Origin: Dactylonectria macrodidyma
Taxonomy: Eukaryota > Ascomycota > Sordariomycetes > Hypocreales > Nectriaceae
Reading direction: 5' to 3'
Length of the DNA: 64,000 nucleotides
NCBI GenBank assembly: GCA_020744425.1
Contig: JAGMUV010000002.1
Location: 5,004,501-5,068,500 of the forward strand
Shown: positions 31,135 to 43,248 of the stretch, piece after piece
How positions within the stretch are numbered: the first letter of the stretch is position 1
How the letters are laid out: every line of letters starts with the position of its first letter
Notes under the pieces: generated by a model
The model's database searches: none
What the model saw: the letters and a program-made list of their open reading frames with translations, nothing else
What the model was told of the DNA's origin: nothing
Program-made: the position numbers and the translations under genes

Positions 31135-31152
31135 CATTGGGTGTCATCTTGT

Positions 31153-33396
31153 TTAGAGGTCGGCGCGAAGAGCAGCCGTATCAGCACCTTCGGGCAATGT
31201 AGAGGACGTATCTGATGGATCAACCCCGACATACATGTAGTTATCGGCGTCGAGATTGCGGAATTCGGGGTGTGTCCTCGCTTGCAGTAGATCTTCAATC
31301 GCAGATCCATACTTGACGAGAAGCGACTCCTGTCCTGCTGTTTGAATAATGCCGATTCCGAATGGAACACCTGTAGCTGTGAGTTGTTATCCATGTGGCG
31401 TTGCTTCTAATTATGTCCTTACCGTCAACGTCTGTGCCGACTGGTACTGTAATCATGGGGTAGCCTTGACTAAATTAGAATCCATTCAAAGAGGGGTTAC
31501 ATAAGAGAACTGGGAACAATAACTTACCGGCCTTGGCAGCAACCTGACAAGCGACTCCGCTGTCGGCTTGGACAGGTACTAGAAGTCCGTCAAGACGGCT
31601 TCCACCCGTCTGCAGCGCGGCATCGATGCCCTCTTGCCGGGATTTCTTTCGGATGAAGGATAAGGCATGCTTGTAGGTGCCATCTTCGATGCCCTGAAAC
31701 TCTAAGACCCGTTCAAAGTTGTCTTGGCCGGTCGGCCATGCTCCATGGCGACCAGGAAGTCCCCCTTCTTCATCCGCGTGCTCCTTGTTATAGGATACTA
31801 TGTCTTCCAAACCGACGATCTTGGAAGGGTTTGCGGAGAGAGTGGAGAGATATTTCCTCACATCGTTATAGAAGTCTGTCCTAATAACGGTGAATTCGGA
31901 TTGTTCGGGGTGGCCGAGTGTCGAGGGGTAGTCCCTAACGGTGAAGTTAGAGCAAACTCTCAGTGTCAAAGACTGGGAAAGAATTACCAGTCCCAGCCAT
32001 CTGGCGGAATTATGGTCTCAGCACTGGGAAAGTCGGCGCCTTCAACCACTTCAGACCCAGCTGCTCTGATCTTGCTGATGACATCTTTCAGTACGCGGCT
32101 TTGATTGGTCTTTTTCGCATTCTCAAACACTGTACCCCATACCCGTTTCCAAGGCATGCCAAACCTAGCACCTTGTAGGGCAGACTTGGTACATACAAAC
32201 GACTCGATCGAGGGAGCTTTAGGAGGTCAGTTAGGCTCGCCGGATTAATCATAGGGTCGAGTAGTGGTTACAAGTTTTGTCCTGGTCTTCGGGTTCAAGA
32301 ATGGCACCAAGAACTACAGCGGCGTCGTGAGTAGTCTTTCCCAACGTTCCAACGACATCGAAGTGTCTGGACTCAGGAATGACACCGCGACATGAAGTCC
32401 TACCGACAGTCGGCTTTATGCCGACGATCCCGTTCCTGTCCGCTGGGAAGATGACCTTGATGAAACCTCGCCTGTTACTACCCTGCGAATAAAGAAGGGG
32501 CATAGAGGAGAAAAAAAACTCACACTGCCATCGGTTTCGGTGCCAAGACTAAAAGCACACATGTTGGTCGTGACCGCGATGGCACTCCCACTGCTTGTCC
32601 CGCCGGGATGCTCGGCGAGATTGTAGGGGTTTCGCCCTTGGCCCCCGCGACTCGAATAACCCTCGGAACTTTGATCATAGGGTCTTAGACTAAGAGCTGC
32701 AAAGAGGGAAAGATATGAACGCACTAGTATGACGACCTCATGGCAGCCCACTCTGACATGTTGGCATGTCCAAGAAGTACAGCTCCAGCCTCCCGAAGCT
32801 TGGACACAACAGTGGCGTCTTCGGTAACAACGGTTCCAATAAGGACTGTACACAATTGACTATGTTAGAAATTGTATCCGAAGTTGAAGTGCATGCACGT
32901 AGACAAGGGGATATACCCGATGAACCAGCTGTTGTCTGCATCTTATCATGTGTTGCGATGTTCTAACGTTGTAGTAGTCAGCAAACTACTAAAGTTGATG
33001 AGATTTTTGGTAGACTTTGGGAAAGATTGGTAAAACGGAGAAATATTTTTGAATTCATACATCCTTGACAAGAAAAGGAATCCCGTGAAGAGGGCCTTGG
33101 AGACCTCCGGCGCGCCTTTCACTGTCGAGCCTAGAAGCGATATCCACGGCGTCCGGATTGACTTCAATGACAGCCCTAGCAGTGGTAGAAGTTAGGAGTT
33201 CACGCCTCCAAAAAGAACAAATGCCCACAATCTACCTTAATCGTCCATTCAATCGGTGGATTCTCTCGAGGTAACAGGACACAAGATCCACACTAGTGAA
33301 TTTGCCATCACTCAGGTAATTCTGAAGGGTGTTAATTGATAAATCTTGAATATCGATGCCACAACATAGGGGCATAGATAATTGTTGGTCGGTCAT
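31153..33396 (-). CDS. Amidase (amidase-signature family)
   Basis: Ten exons (33396-33236, 33175-33061, 32962-32917, 32845-32725, 32668-32524, 32455-32272, 32216-31988, 31934-31528, 31464-31423, 31370-31153) give 555 residues. The Ser-cisSer-Lys triad of the amidase-signature fold is visible: Lys in GIPFLVKDN, the cis-Ser in HPGGTSSGSA, and the nucleophile Ser in the same glycine/serine block. ETDGS and GIVGIKPTVGRTS follow. These enzymes hydrolyse amides in the cytosol. Fungal relatives are annotated as acetamidase- or GatA-like. The start at 33396 leads into SVDLVSCYLERI, the usual first helix. Exon 9 is short (42 nt). No clear substrate hint comes from the neighbours. Confidence 0.87.
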
Positions 33397-34110
33397 GCTC
33401 GGCTCCTTCACTACTTCTCAGGCCCCGGATGATATAAAGAAGCAGATTGCGTGTGCGGGGTCGTTGGACAAAATCGCGGATAGAGCCAGCATGTTTCTGC
33501 AGGTGTCACGTGATTCGATATTGCTTGGTACATGCTTTTCTCTTGCAGTTGTACAATGGGCGTAGAAGGTGTGGTTGATACTTATGTCACAAGTAGTTAG
33601 GCAAGGTATGCAGCTACGGTTGCCTGGAAACAGCAGAATCCGTGGTGGAAGCTAAAGAACGTTCGGCTTTCAGAGCATGTTACTCCATTTCGAGTGGATT
33701 ATGAGATGACTTGGCTGTACATCTAGTCGTTGTATCCGAGCCCTTCTGCTCTGCTTTAGGCGCTCAGAGATCATGAGCTTCCATCTTGAACTGCTATTGG
33801 TCATAAAAGGTGTGTATAAGTGCCACCACGAACACCAGGATGAAATATAAGCGCAGAAAGAGCGGTTAAACTCGACTCACTGAGGCTTTCGGCCCCAAAT
33901 GGGCCTCACCCAGCCAAGAGCTGCATGTGTGCCTTATGAAGGAATGTCTCTGAGCTGAGCCTCAACTGGGGCGATGCTGGGCTGCGCCATTGTGCTCAAC
34001 AATTTCCGCATGGATGAAGGCACAAACGTCAAAGCCTGACTTGTGCCGCTTCTTGCTTTAAACCCAAAGCCCAACATATCTCACACCCTAATCAACTCTT
34101 CAATGGCGAC
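33397..34110. other. Intergenic
   Basis: Between the amidase start and the degenerate gene. CTCAGCTGAGCC-like short repeats occur near 33880-33965. No supported gene, TATA box or RNA. Confidence 0.45.
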
Positions 34111-35605
34111 TTGAGAGGTGAAGACGGAGACTTCAGCATGGAATCTGTCCCAGACAATGGCCTGCCTTCTGACCAGATTCGAAGACGCTGGTCAGGCCTC
34201 GTCGATGTCACTGCCAACCAGCCACATTATCTTTCGGCGCATGTCACGTCGACTGATAGACAAGTGACTTCAAATGAAGCCAAAAATTTGCAGAGCATCA
34301 ACAAAAGCGAAGATGCTTCCAATCCGGTGAAGTATGGCGTCGACTCTCCACAATCTCTCGGCCTCGACCACCGGACGCAAGGACCTTGCATTTCACCGGT
34401 GCCCCCGAACCCTGGCACTATACTCCCGCCACCATTGATCCACTTTCCAGAGAGCTCTTCTGTATCATCTATGTCACTTCAGCACCTAAATCAATCATTG
34501 ATACACCTGAAAGAATACCTCGAATGTTCAATGAGGTTTTCAGAGAACTTAGCGACAATGATTTTAAGGGAATATCCAGACTCTGCCCATACTACCTCCT
34601 CGAGCCTTATCAGTACGTACAAAAGCCTTGGAGCTTATGTTTCCGGTCAAGAACAGAATTCAACGACACAATTTCTCACTGTCTACGGGACCACGCTTTC
34701 ATTAGAGGCCAACATCCCCAACGACAAAGGCAAAGGTTTATTACCAAATGCTCGAAACATGATCCTGGCGTCAAGGGCAAGTCGGAATGCAAGCATTGTA
34801 ACAAGCCCAGCCGCTGGACTCAAGAAGACCCATACGATCCGGCAGATGACAGGCATTTTGGTGGCGCTCTTTGCTTACGCTGCTACGGGACGTTCCCTAC
34901 TGCGGCGGAGATCTTCAAACATTATCAAGAGCGTAACACCTGCACGTATCGAGAAGGCTTACCGCTAGAGGCCAAAATAAGGCTTCTTTATACCAACTTC
35001 GTATCCTCAAGCGCAGAACCAAAGTTCCATCCTATAATAACAGAAGAGATCAGCCCTAAGAAAAGAAGGCTGAAACGGGATTTAGAAATCCACAACCCAT
35101 CGCAGACAGGAAGACAAATGTCGTCATCGAACCATCCTTACAAGGACCTTTCAGGGTCATCCAACGTCATCCCCACAGCCAAGTCGAATCGAGCCATCCA
35201 CCCGCTCGTTCCTGCCGGAGAATTTCAGGCACATGCTATCCCCCCATCAGACTCAGGCTATGATTCGATTCCGACACTCGGGTGTACTTCTCAATCACCA
35301 TACGCCAGTAGCAACTCTCAAAACTTGCGAATTTGATAACAGAATTGAGGATCTAGGAAACGAAGCACAAGTAGAGAATACGCCGGATTCCATCGGCGAC
35401 TGTGATACAGTCTACACAACAACATGACAATCTCGGATGTGAGATTAGACGCCTATGTGAATACCCTGGTGGAGGACCTATGCAAAAGGTCGGAAACTTG
35501 CCTTCTAATCCCAAAATCATCGACGCGCTCGTGGCAGCCCTATCAAGAGTCTTGAGAGCCTTTGCTAGCAAGTTTGGGGGTGGAGATCCATCTCATATGC
35601 ACTGA
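34111..35605 (+). pseudogene. Degenerate N-terminal part of a large fungal protein with a Cys/His finger region
   Basis: Two long frames overlap on the same strand. One opens at 34132 (MESVPDNGLPSDQ) and stops at 34968. The other is open from about 34276 to 35336 and carries CPYYLLEPYQY and, later, KHCNKPSRW and CLRCYGTFPTAAEIFKHY with a final Cys, a C2H2-like array. Past 35336 the reading shifts again: DAYVNTLVEDLCKR is in one frame and NPKIIDALVAALSRVLRAF in another, separated by a one-base change near 35.5 kb. TGA at 35603 then interrupts MH-DVMVFIDKYRR, where relatives as I remember them have Arg (CGA to TGA). I read this as the N-terminal half of the gene continued in the next entry. Function unknown. 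Confidence 0.5.
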
Positions 35606-38384
35606 GATGTTATGGTGTTCATTGACAAATACCGACGGTTTGTTCATTCGACTATATTTTAATCGTCGCTAATCCAAGAAAGGGAAATTGCGGAGGCCTT
35701 TGGAGAAAGATACACCAATGCGATTGATAGTCAGCAGATCTCTAATCCAAAGCGGCATCCGCTTCCTATGGAGATGATGAACGAGTGGCTTGCTACGACA
35801 GAACAATTTGGGTATGAAGATTTGCGAGAGCAGAATGAGGAGATTCATCATGAGAGTGAAGTCGAGGAGGACCATGAGTTTAGTATCCCGGGCCTGGAAG
35901 AGTAAAAGCGCATGATTTGCAGTGCTCCAAGTTATGAATGGGTCGTTGGACAACTGCCCCGCGAGGTTCTTTTGTCTAAACCTAGGTCCCTAAACAGTGT
36001 GGATGAATTCGGACAACTGCCCCGCGGGTCCTTCTTCTTTGGGCCTATGGCCTCAAATGCTATGGATGATATTCAAGAAAGTGTATTGGAGGCGTGCCCA
36101 GGAAACATCGCGTCAGCAGGAGTGCGGAACCTCAGACCGTCGAGGTGTTTTACAGAGTTGAATGGGATGCTTTGGCGTTCTTCCGCGGACAAGAATACGA
36201 AGACCCTCCCAAAGAGGTCATCAATCATGCTATAACCCTGACGGGTTCGATAACGGATGCCCAAGCCTGCAGCTGTCAGCAGTACATGGATCAAACGTGG
36301 CCCTGCACCGGTTTGCAGACCCTCAAGCTCATTCAAAAGATGCTTCAGAGCCCAAATTATGAGGCTAAAACTCTCAGTAAGCAATCATTTTCATGTAGCT
36401 CATTGGGTAAAGTCTGAGACGGTTTCTCTTAGTAGGTGAACCCAGTGCCTGCAAGCTTGCGGCCGCTTTGTATAAAAGCAGGCTAATGGTTCGCGCCTGG
36501 GGCATCCCGGAGTTTGTTGCAGAGATAGCCGAATAAATTGCTTGGTTGGGCGCTGCTTTGCATTTGTCACCCTACGGAGATAATGTAGTCAGCGAATGCA
36601 CCCCTTCTATCGGCGAATTTTGGCCTCTCGGACAAGGAATCAGTTGCAGCATCAACTTTGAATTTGAGCCTTTCAAAGATCGGCCCGGAGCTATTAATGG
36701 CCAATGCTGGCATGAGATGTTCCACAGACCAGTGATAGCGCAAGGTTTTCCAATTCCTCGCAGACCAGAGTCCAACACAGGGCTGGGGATTCCGCTCGAT
36801 CTCTTAACAGTACTCACAAGAACACGATACATTGATGAATTCAATTTCAGGATGCACATCAAGGGATTTTCTTCAATGCTGATCCCGACTGAACAATCCG
36901 ATCACATGATTTACTGGCATCTACTCTTCAATAAGGACCCAGAGCAGCGAATTCCTTACTTGGGATGTGGAATTGAACATGCAGTAGTGCAAAAGACGGA
37001 CCTTGAAGTCTCACGTCACGTCTTAGGTTGGTGTTCAGAGGCTGTCAACGCCGCAGATAAGCAACCCAATCAACTGGATACAATATTCCATCCAAGAAAA
37101 GCCCAGAACTAATGCTAAGATATCACCAATGTTCTCTTAGGCGCGTTGTTAGAGAATTACAACATTTCCAGAGATGGTTATTCTACCAAACTCAGCTGGA
37201 TTTCTTCTAAATGGGTTGTTTTCTGGGACGAGGGGGAAAAGAGAGGTTGGCTCGTTAATGGTGTCAGTGCCTTGCTTCACACTTTGCGTGCTTCTCTTAC
37301 GCACAGCGAACGCAAGTTTAAATCGGCCTTTCTGATAAGCCCACAAGACCTACAAGACGTGGGGGACTTGAAGGGGGCTGAAGCTGCCTTACAAATCCTA
37401 ACATGTGAGAGGAATAGGAGCCTCCCGCTGTACCGCGAATATGTGGGATTTGAGACCTCCAGCTGGAAAGAGGGCAAAGGCAATGGACCAGAAACGCGAT
37501 TCAAATACTACCGACTGGAGAATCAAGTTGAACACATCTACAGCATGTTTGAGAAGCTTATCGAACACCAAACAAACGCTGAGCAACGCAACGGTGTGCG
37601 CATATCTTCTCGGCCGAGACGTCAGCTTGAAGGATGGGATTTTAAGGACCTCGTCACGGATGGCGACCCATTCTTTGCCAGGGTTGCGACTCTGAATGCT
37701 ATGGGGAAGGGCTGGGTGGACTTCATCAGGTCCATCCATGCTGTTACACTCTTCGGGCGAGGGTTTGGAGAGTTGATACGGCCGAAGCGTATGCCAAACG
37801 AAGGTTGTTCACAGTGGCTCAAAGTGCCTACAGAGAGATACTCCCTCGCAGCTTGTGTGGCTGATCTTGGGGACATCACGGGAGCCCATGGTGATCCTCG
37901 GTCAAGCCCCATGAAGTTGTGCGACAATATCCTGTGGTTCATGAAGGAGAATGCATTCCAGCCATGTCCTTGTGAGACAACAGCCAAAACGGCGATTCCC
38001 CTAGCTAAGAGGCATTTTGAGCCAGTACAAGCACTGTTCCCTTTGGCTTTCAAGAAATTGCTCAGGAAAAGGCCAGCAGTCGAATTGCAAGAGGCGGCAG
38101 CCGTGATCTTCGGTCACAACATTAACATTCACTGGCACTGGGGCGACTACGGGGATCCTATCAAGGGCGACCCCGTTGTGGAAGAAAAGCCGACATCTGA
38201 TGTGGTTGAGGATAGCGGCCTTGGGTCGAGACTCAGCTCATCTGGGAGTCCTTCAGGGTCTGATGTGGTACCGCCCTCGGCTTACGGCGCTGAGGCGGCT
38301 TCAATCGTGCCTAGCGACAAAAGGCGGCGTGTGCAGGGAGTGATTTCTTCGATTGGTAAAAGATGTAGCTCACGAGGTGATTGA
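35606..38384 (+). pseudogene. Degenerate C-terminal part of a large unnamed fungal protein family
   Basis: The segments line up in order with a big, much-expanded family of filamentous ascomycetes that I know only as hypothetical proteins. They are VEWDALAFFRGQEYEDPP, then ITLTGSITDAQ, SCQQYMDQTWPCTG, IAWLGAALHLSPY, CWHEMFHRPVI, DLEVSRHVLGWCSEA, ISSKWVVFWDEGEKRGWLVN, YYRLENQVEHIY and GKGWVDFIRSIHAVTLFG. The frame is broken many times: TAA at 35660, 35903 and 36534, TAA at 37110 and 37116, and a one-base shift near 36090. An intron 36377-36435 is intact. Several stops are what CAA would become by C to T (for example E-stop-IAWLG at 36534, where I expect Gln). The last 413 codons (37146-38384) are open. 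No catalytic motif is seen. Confidence 0.62.
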
Positions 38385-38483
38385 TGAGAACGCAGATTTG
38401 ATATTTTGCTACGATGCTCGTACGGCTTTTCCTTTTTTTCAGACCGCAAATTTTGAAAGATATCCAAATGAATGAACGAAATG

Positions 38484-40149
38484 CTAGTTAGAACAAATAC
38501 CACTTCCGGTCAATTGACTCTTGGGATAAAACACAAGGGGCTTTCCCTGACTGATAGTAACGCTTAGGTTACCGCTCGAGTCAGTTGTCGATGTGGTGCA
38601 GGACAAAACATCGACGACACTCTGGCTAGCTGTGAACCCGGTCACCGCCTTGCTCAAAGACAGAGTCTTGGTCGCAGCTGAGTCGCCAGTCTTGCTGAGA
38701 ACAGAGATGATTTGGTTTCCATCGAAGCCTTTGCGCATCACGATGGTCGAACTGTCCGTGTACGGCAACCAGGCCTTGTACGTGATGTAAGAGCTGCCCT
38801 TGTAAATGGCTTGGTTGCGGATCTGGTTTAGGCTTGCAATGAGTCTGTACCATTGGGTGGTCGTATCGAATTTTGAAAGCCACACAGCAGCGCGGCCGGT
38901 TTGGTCATTTCCTTTGTAGAACTGCTCCTGGCCTTGAAAGATGATGGGGATGCCGTCTTGGAGAATGGTGAATGCGATGGCGTTTTTGTTGAGGGCTGTG
39001 TCGCTGGTGACTGTCGGGAATCGATCCTGGTCGTGATTTTCCATGAATGTACCCAAGAGGCTTGAGTTGACAGCCTCATTCTTGACCTGTTCTATGCCAG
39101 CAGCGAGTTCAGAGAAGTCACCACTCGTGCTCCCAAAGGCTCTCTTGAGCCAATAGTACATGGGGTAGTCCAATACGCCACTCACTTCCTCCTGGTACGG
39201 GAAGGTGAAAGCAGGGTCGCCGTTGAGTACCTCTCCAATTGTGTAAACCCCAGCAGCTTTCTCGAAGGGTGCGTGGAAAGACTTTTCAATATGCTTGGCG
39301 CTGTCGATTCGTAGGCCATCGATCGAGTAGTCGGACACAATCTGCTGGATCCAGTTGAACCAAATGGCACGGACATTGTCGTTCTCTGTTCGAAGATCTG
39401 GCAGACTAACTGTGTTGTCGCCTTCCCAGCAAGTTTGAATGTTGGTTGACCACTCATCGCTGTAGTCAATCAAGCAAAAGTCGTGAAAGTAGGAGGACTG
39501 ATAGGTGGGTCAGCATATGGATGAAAAAAAAATAGCGTCAAGACACAACTGACATTTGGGAAAGCGTCATACTGGCTGTAGTCGACGCAGTTGCCACAAC
39601 CATAGTAGCCCATATGGTTGGTGACGATGTCCACCATGAGGTACTTGACACTGTTAGCAACGCACAGCTGTTAAATGGTCTTATAGTTACCATTCCCCTT
39701 GCATGAATGGCTTGTGATAGAGCCTTCAGTTCACTTGCAGTGCCAAAGTGGCTGTTGATAGACCAAATATCCTGAGCCCAAAAGCCATGATAGGCTTGAC
39801 TAGAATGCCCGAGTCAGCCGCTAAAGGCGAACAGAAATCACTTGGATTGCTCTACTTACCCCTCGCCCTCATTACTGGGCACGTCAATGTTGGTGACGAT
39901 GGGAGAGATCCAAATGGCCGTGAATCCCATCCCCTGGATATAATCTAGCTTGTTGGTGAGTCCTGCAAAGGATCCTCCGCAGTACTGCGCTGCCGAGGCA
40001 TCGCATGCTGCGGTGACGCTTCCATCGGTTCGCGCAAACCGGTCAGTGAGGACTTGGTAAATGCTTTGTTTCGACCACTCGTCCGCCGACAGTGCACCGA
40101 CAAGCGGCGCTGCCCTGGAAAGGACAGCGGTGAGTTTGGAGAGCCTCAT
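38484..40149 (-). CDS. Secreted alpha-amylase (GH13, TAKA type)
   Basis: Four exons (40149-39860, 39799-39691, 39643-39554, 39497-38484) give 500 residues, the standard fungal size. A signal peptide (about residues 1-21) leads to [19 protein letters not shown], the start of the (beta/alpha)8 barrel. GH13 blocks are in order: DIVTNHMG, the nucleophile Asp228 in GLRIDSAKH, the acid/base Glu252 in GEVLNGD, and the transition-state Asp319 in ENHDQDR. These match Asp206, Glu230 and Asp297 of mature TAKA-amylase once the signal is added. The C-terminal beta domain follows. There is no starch-binding module. The enzyme cuts internal alpha-1,4 bonds of starch outside the cell. It stands alone; no maltase or AmyR-type regulator is adjacent. 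Confidence 0.95.
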
Positions 40150-40822
40150 GTTGAGAAACTTTGTCGTTGGTGAGGACTTGCAGCCTGTTCACGTTGCAAG
40201 AGAGGTGGTGGTGGCTGACGAACTATTAAATCAAGAACCGGATAGCATGGAAGCTAAGGGCCATCACGGACCTTTTTTGGCAATTCCTCCCCTGAGATAC
40301 ATTGCCTTTCAATCCTGTGAATCCTCCCCGCATCGGAGTTGACAGATGTCGACCAGGGTACCCCGGTTGTGGCAGTTTGACCGAGAGTCGGCGCGATTAG
40401 AAACGTGGTATTCGGTGGTTTTGAAGGCGGAACAGAGCGTTCTGATTGCCTGGGTAAATTAGTTCAAGGACCGTTGTGCGGAACAGAGTTGGTTTAATCC
40501 TGGTCGCGGAGCCAAGTCGTGCGTTTTAATCCCATGCTAGAACCACGCACATGGGCGCCTCCACGCGACCGGCCCCGACACGTGCTTTTCCAGTGCCAAG
40601 TGATGGAAATATGACTGAGGTGTGACTGAGGAATAATTACAGCTGACATCTAGGATTGCCATTGTGGAGGTGGATGAAAACTATCAGATGACGTGCCGGA
40701 CTTGGGGAAGACTCGACCAATCATCGCACGGCGCCTAGCATCCCACTACATCATGGTCTAACCATCTGAATGTGTTTCTATGTCTATCAACCATCTAAAC
40801 CATGGCTACTCTATGTAAACTA
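40150..40822. other. Intergenic: amylase promoter and transporter 3' end
   Basis: 673 bp. The part at 40150-40450 should hold the amylase promoter. CCGGATAG and CCCCGCA-like GC boxes occur (a CreA-like CCCCGC on the minus or plus strand would need a motif scan). No gene is seen. Confidence 0.4.
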
Positions 40823-42558
40823 CTATTTTTCTTTCGGCCCGTCGGCCGTTTTCTCGTCCGTTGCTGTAACCCGCGGATCTATGTTGCCGGCCTCCAGTTG
40901 CGGGTTGGCATCGGTTACAGCTTCACTAGGCTGCTTTTTGGTGCGTGTCTGCTTAATGAAGCACGCAGCCACGATCATCAAGCCGGCAGTGGCAGTGTAA
41001 AAGCCCCACATGACGTGGAGTGCTTTCACATAGTCCTTCTTATTCGATACCCCGTCTCCGTGGATCGCCGTCAAGCTGCCACTACCGATTGAGCGCTGAA
41101 TTAGTACAGTTCCGATGACAATGGAAACGGATGTAAAAAGACTGCGGAGAAAGTTGTATGCCGACATAGCCGCGGCCATATCCTTGTGATGTAGGTGGCT
41201 CTGCAACGCAATCATGGGACTTTGGAACAGCACGCCTGCGCCAATGCCTGCGATTAGCTGGAAGATGATTATTTTGGGCCAGTTGGTGTCAGCGCCGAGA
41301 CTAATGAACAGCCCATTGCCAAGTGTCATCAAAGCCGTTCCAGCTATGATGATGACGACGAAATTTCCCGTTTTCCGTGTGATCAAACCACCAATCATGG
41401 TCATGACCGACAAGGGAAGAATCAGGGCGAAAAGAGTGACGCCGGAAATTATCGGTTTGAAGCCGAGAACTGCCTGAAAGTACAAAGGTAAGAAGAAGTC
41501 GTACGAAATGAAGATGAAGGAATGGAGGCATGAGACTGCAAAGGAGGCGATGTTGGTCGTCTTTTGGAAGATGCGTATAGGAATGACGGGGTGTTTGGCG
41601 AATTTGGCTTCCCAGACCATGAACAGTGCGAGAATGACAATCCCAAACACAATGAGGCAGATAACCTTGGCTGATCCCCATGGTGCGAGGCCACCAGAGC
41701 CAGCTTCAAGGCCATAGAGGAAGCAGATTGTGCCGCCAATGATCAAGGCGAAGCCAGTCCAGTCCAGGGTGCGCAGTCCTTGCATGATTGGTTCCTTTTC
41801 GGTTTCGACCTTAAGCGCAAAAAAGAGCACAATTAAAGCAACACCATCAAAAGGAAGATTGATGTAAACTAGGTTCATGCATTAGCGTTAGGGGGCAAAG
41901 GTGCTATATGTCACTTACAGCACCATCTCCAGTTCACTGCCTGAGTAAAGACACCTCCCAAAACAGGACCTACGGCACTCGCAATACCGAACACAATTCC
42001 AGTTAGACCGTAATACTTAGCTCGGTCTGCCAAGCTAAAGAGGTCGCCGATGATAATCGTGACGAGCACCAGGGAGCCACCGCCACCAAGCCCTTGGACC
42101 ACTCTGCCAGCGATGAGCGTGGTGCTAACATTGGCAAGTGCGCAAACGAGACTCCCTAGCATGAAAATCGACGTAGTGGTCATGATCGTTGCTTTGCGGC
42201 CGAAGATATCCGATAGCTTGGCCCACACCGGCGTTGATGCCGTGGTAGCGAGTGTATACCCGCTTCCGATCCATGCATACTCCTGAGCAGTGACATGTAA
42301 TTGTTCGGCGATGGTCGGCAGCGCGGTGGCAATGATCGTGATGTCGAGGGCGCCAAGAAACAGAGTCAGACACAAAGAGAACATGACAAGCCGACGATGC
42401 CATGTTTTCATTACCGGCGGCTTGTATGAAGTGCCAGTCTGGACGGGCTCGAGGGCGGCAAGGCTGGTTCCGGGGGATTCCTCATCGTGGATGCTAGCGA
42501 CGGGGTCGTGGCCTGCTGTGCCTTTCTCCACTGACTGCGGCTTGGAGAAGTTCGACAT
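40823..42558 (-). CDS. MFS drug:H+ antiporter, DHA2 (14-helix) type
   Basis: Two exons (42558-41919, 41868-40823) give 561 residues. The cytosolic start of about 55 residues is followed by about 14 helices. Signatures are LGALDITIIATALPTIAE (motif D region in helix 1), WAKLSDIFGRKATIM (motif A), VQGLGGGGSLVL (motif B region) and GIASAVGPVLGGVFTQ (motif C, the antiporter signature), with RWCFYINLPFDG after the intron. This is the toxin/drug efflux family that includes AflT- and Fub11-like pumps. It would export hydrophobic compounds at the plasma membrane. A (CGGTT)4 repeat lies 135 bp upstream. No biosynthetic core gene is adjacent, so the cargo is unknown. Confidence 0.91.
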
Positions 42559-43248
42559 GATCCTGTTAGCCCGGGATAGATTTCGAATGAGTGAATGCAA
42601 CCTTCAAAAAGTTGCAGAAAATAAAATGCAAGCTCGAATTCGTTCTTCATGAGATCCCCTTGACGAGCATTTGTACAAGGATACGACAGGCTCGGTTCGG
42701 TTCGGTTCGGTTGGGAGAACTCATACCGGGAAGTGGAGTGAGCATGATGGCATGTATAAGTAGAGAACGTGCCACTGGATATGTAAAAAGGGCACGGAAT
42801 TGGATGTTGGTTTTGAACAAGTAGCAGCATACTTTTGAGTCCTAGGGGTTTCCACTATAGCAGGTGAAGTCGAGGACGCCGACCTTTCGCTTTGCGGGGC
42901 CTTCACGGCTCACATCTTTCGCCCATGTGTTTTCCCACTAGGAATTCTCGCCAACTCGTCTCTTCATTCACAAGTTGGCCGTTTGCGGCCTTTTGCGCAT
43001 GGGCTGCAAGGCAATATGTGGCAATTCTTGATTGACATGGTCACTCGGAGTTATTAATAACTACCATACATAAGCCTTGGGGTCAAGGTTCACTCTTGAG
43101 AGCACCACGGGCCAATTGAACAAACAGAGAACACCATCCCAAGCGAACCCAAACAAAATAGTTGCGACAGGCCTTGTTTTGCACAAACGTTACGATCCAC
43201 AAATGTCGTGTCGATTCTCTCGACTACTTCCCCCAAGCCCATTCATTA
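42559..43248. other. Intergenic
   Basis: Promoter of the efflux pump (left) and 3' side of the RecQ gene (right). It contains the CGGTT repeat listed separately. Nothing else is supported. Confidence 0.45.
42693..42712. repeat. Tandem pentamer (CGGTT)x4
   Basis: Four perfect copies of CGGTT. CGG triplets recur every 5 bp on one face, 135 bp ahead of the efflux-pump ATG. This could be a chance microsatellite or a clustered site for a CGG-binding regulator. Confidence 0.6.

Noticed and set aside
36452..36485. Cloning-vector-like string: AAGCTTGCGGCCGC followed by TTTGTATAAAAGCAGGCT, recalling a HindIII-NotI linker and a Gateway attB1 site
   Set aside because: It reads in frame (KLAAALYKSRLM) between blocks of the degenerate gene with no break in the alignment on either side. 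The att-like part differs from attB1 by a substitution and a deletion. Chance similarity is more likely than contamination. A genome-wide vector screen would settle it.
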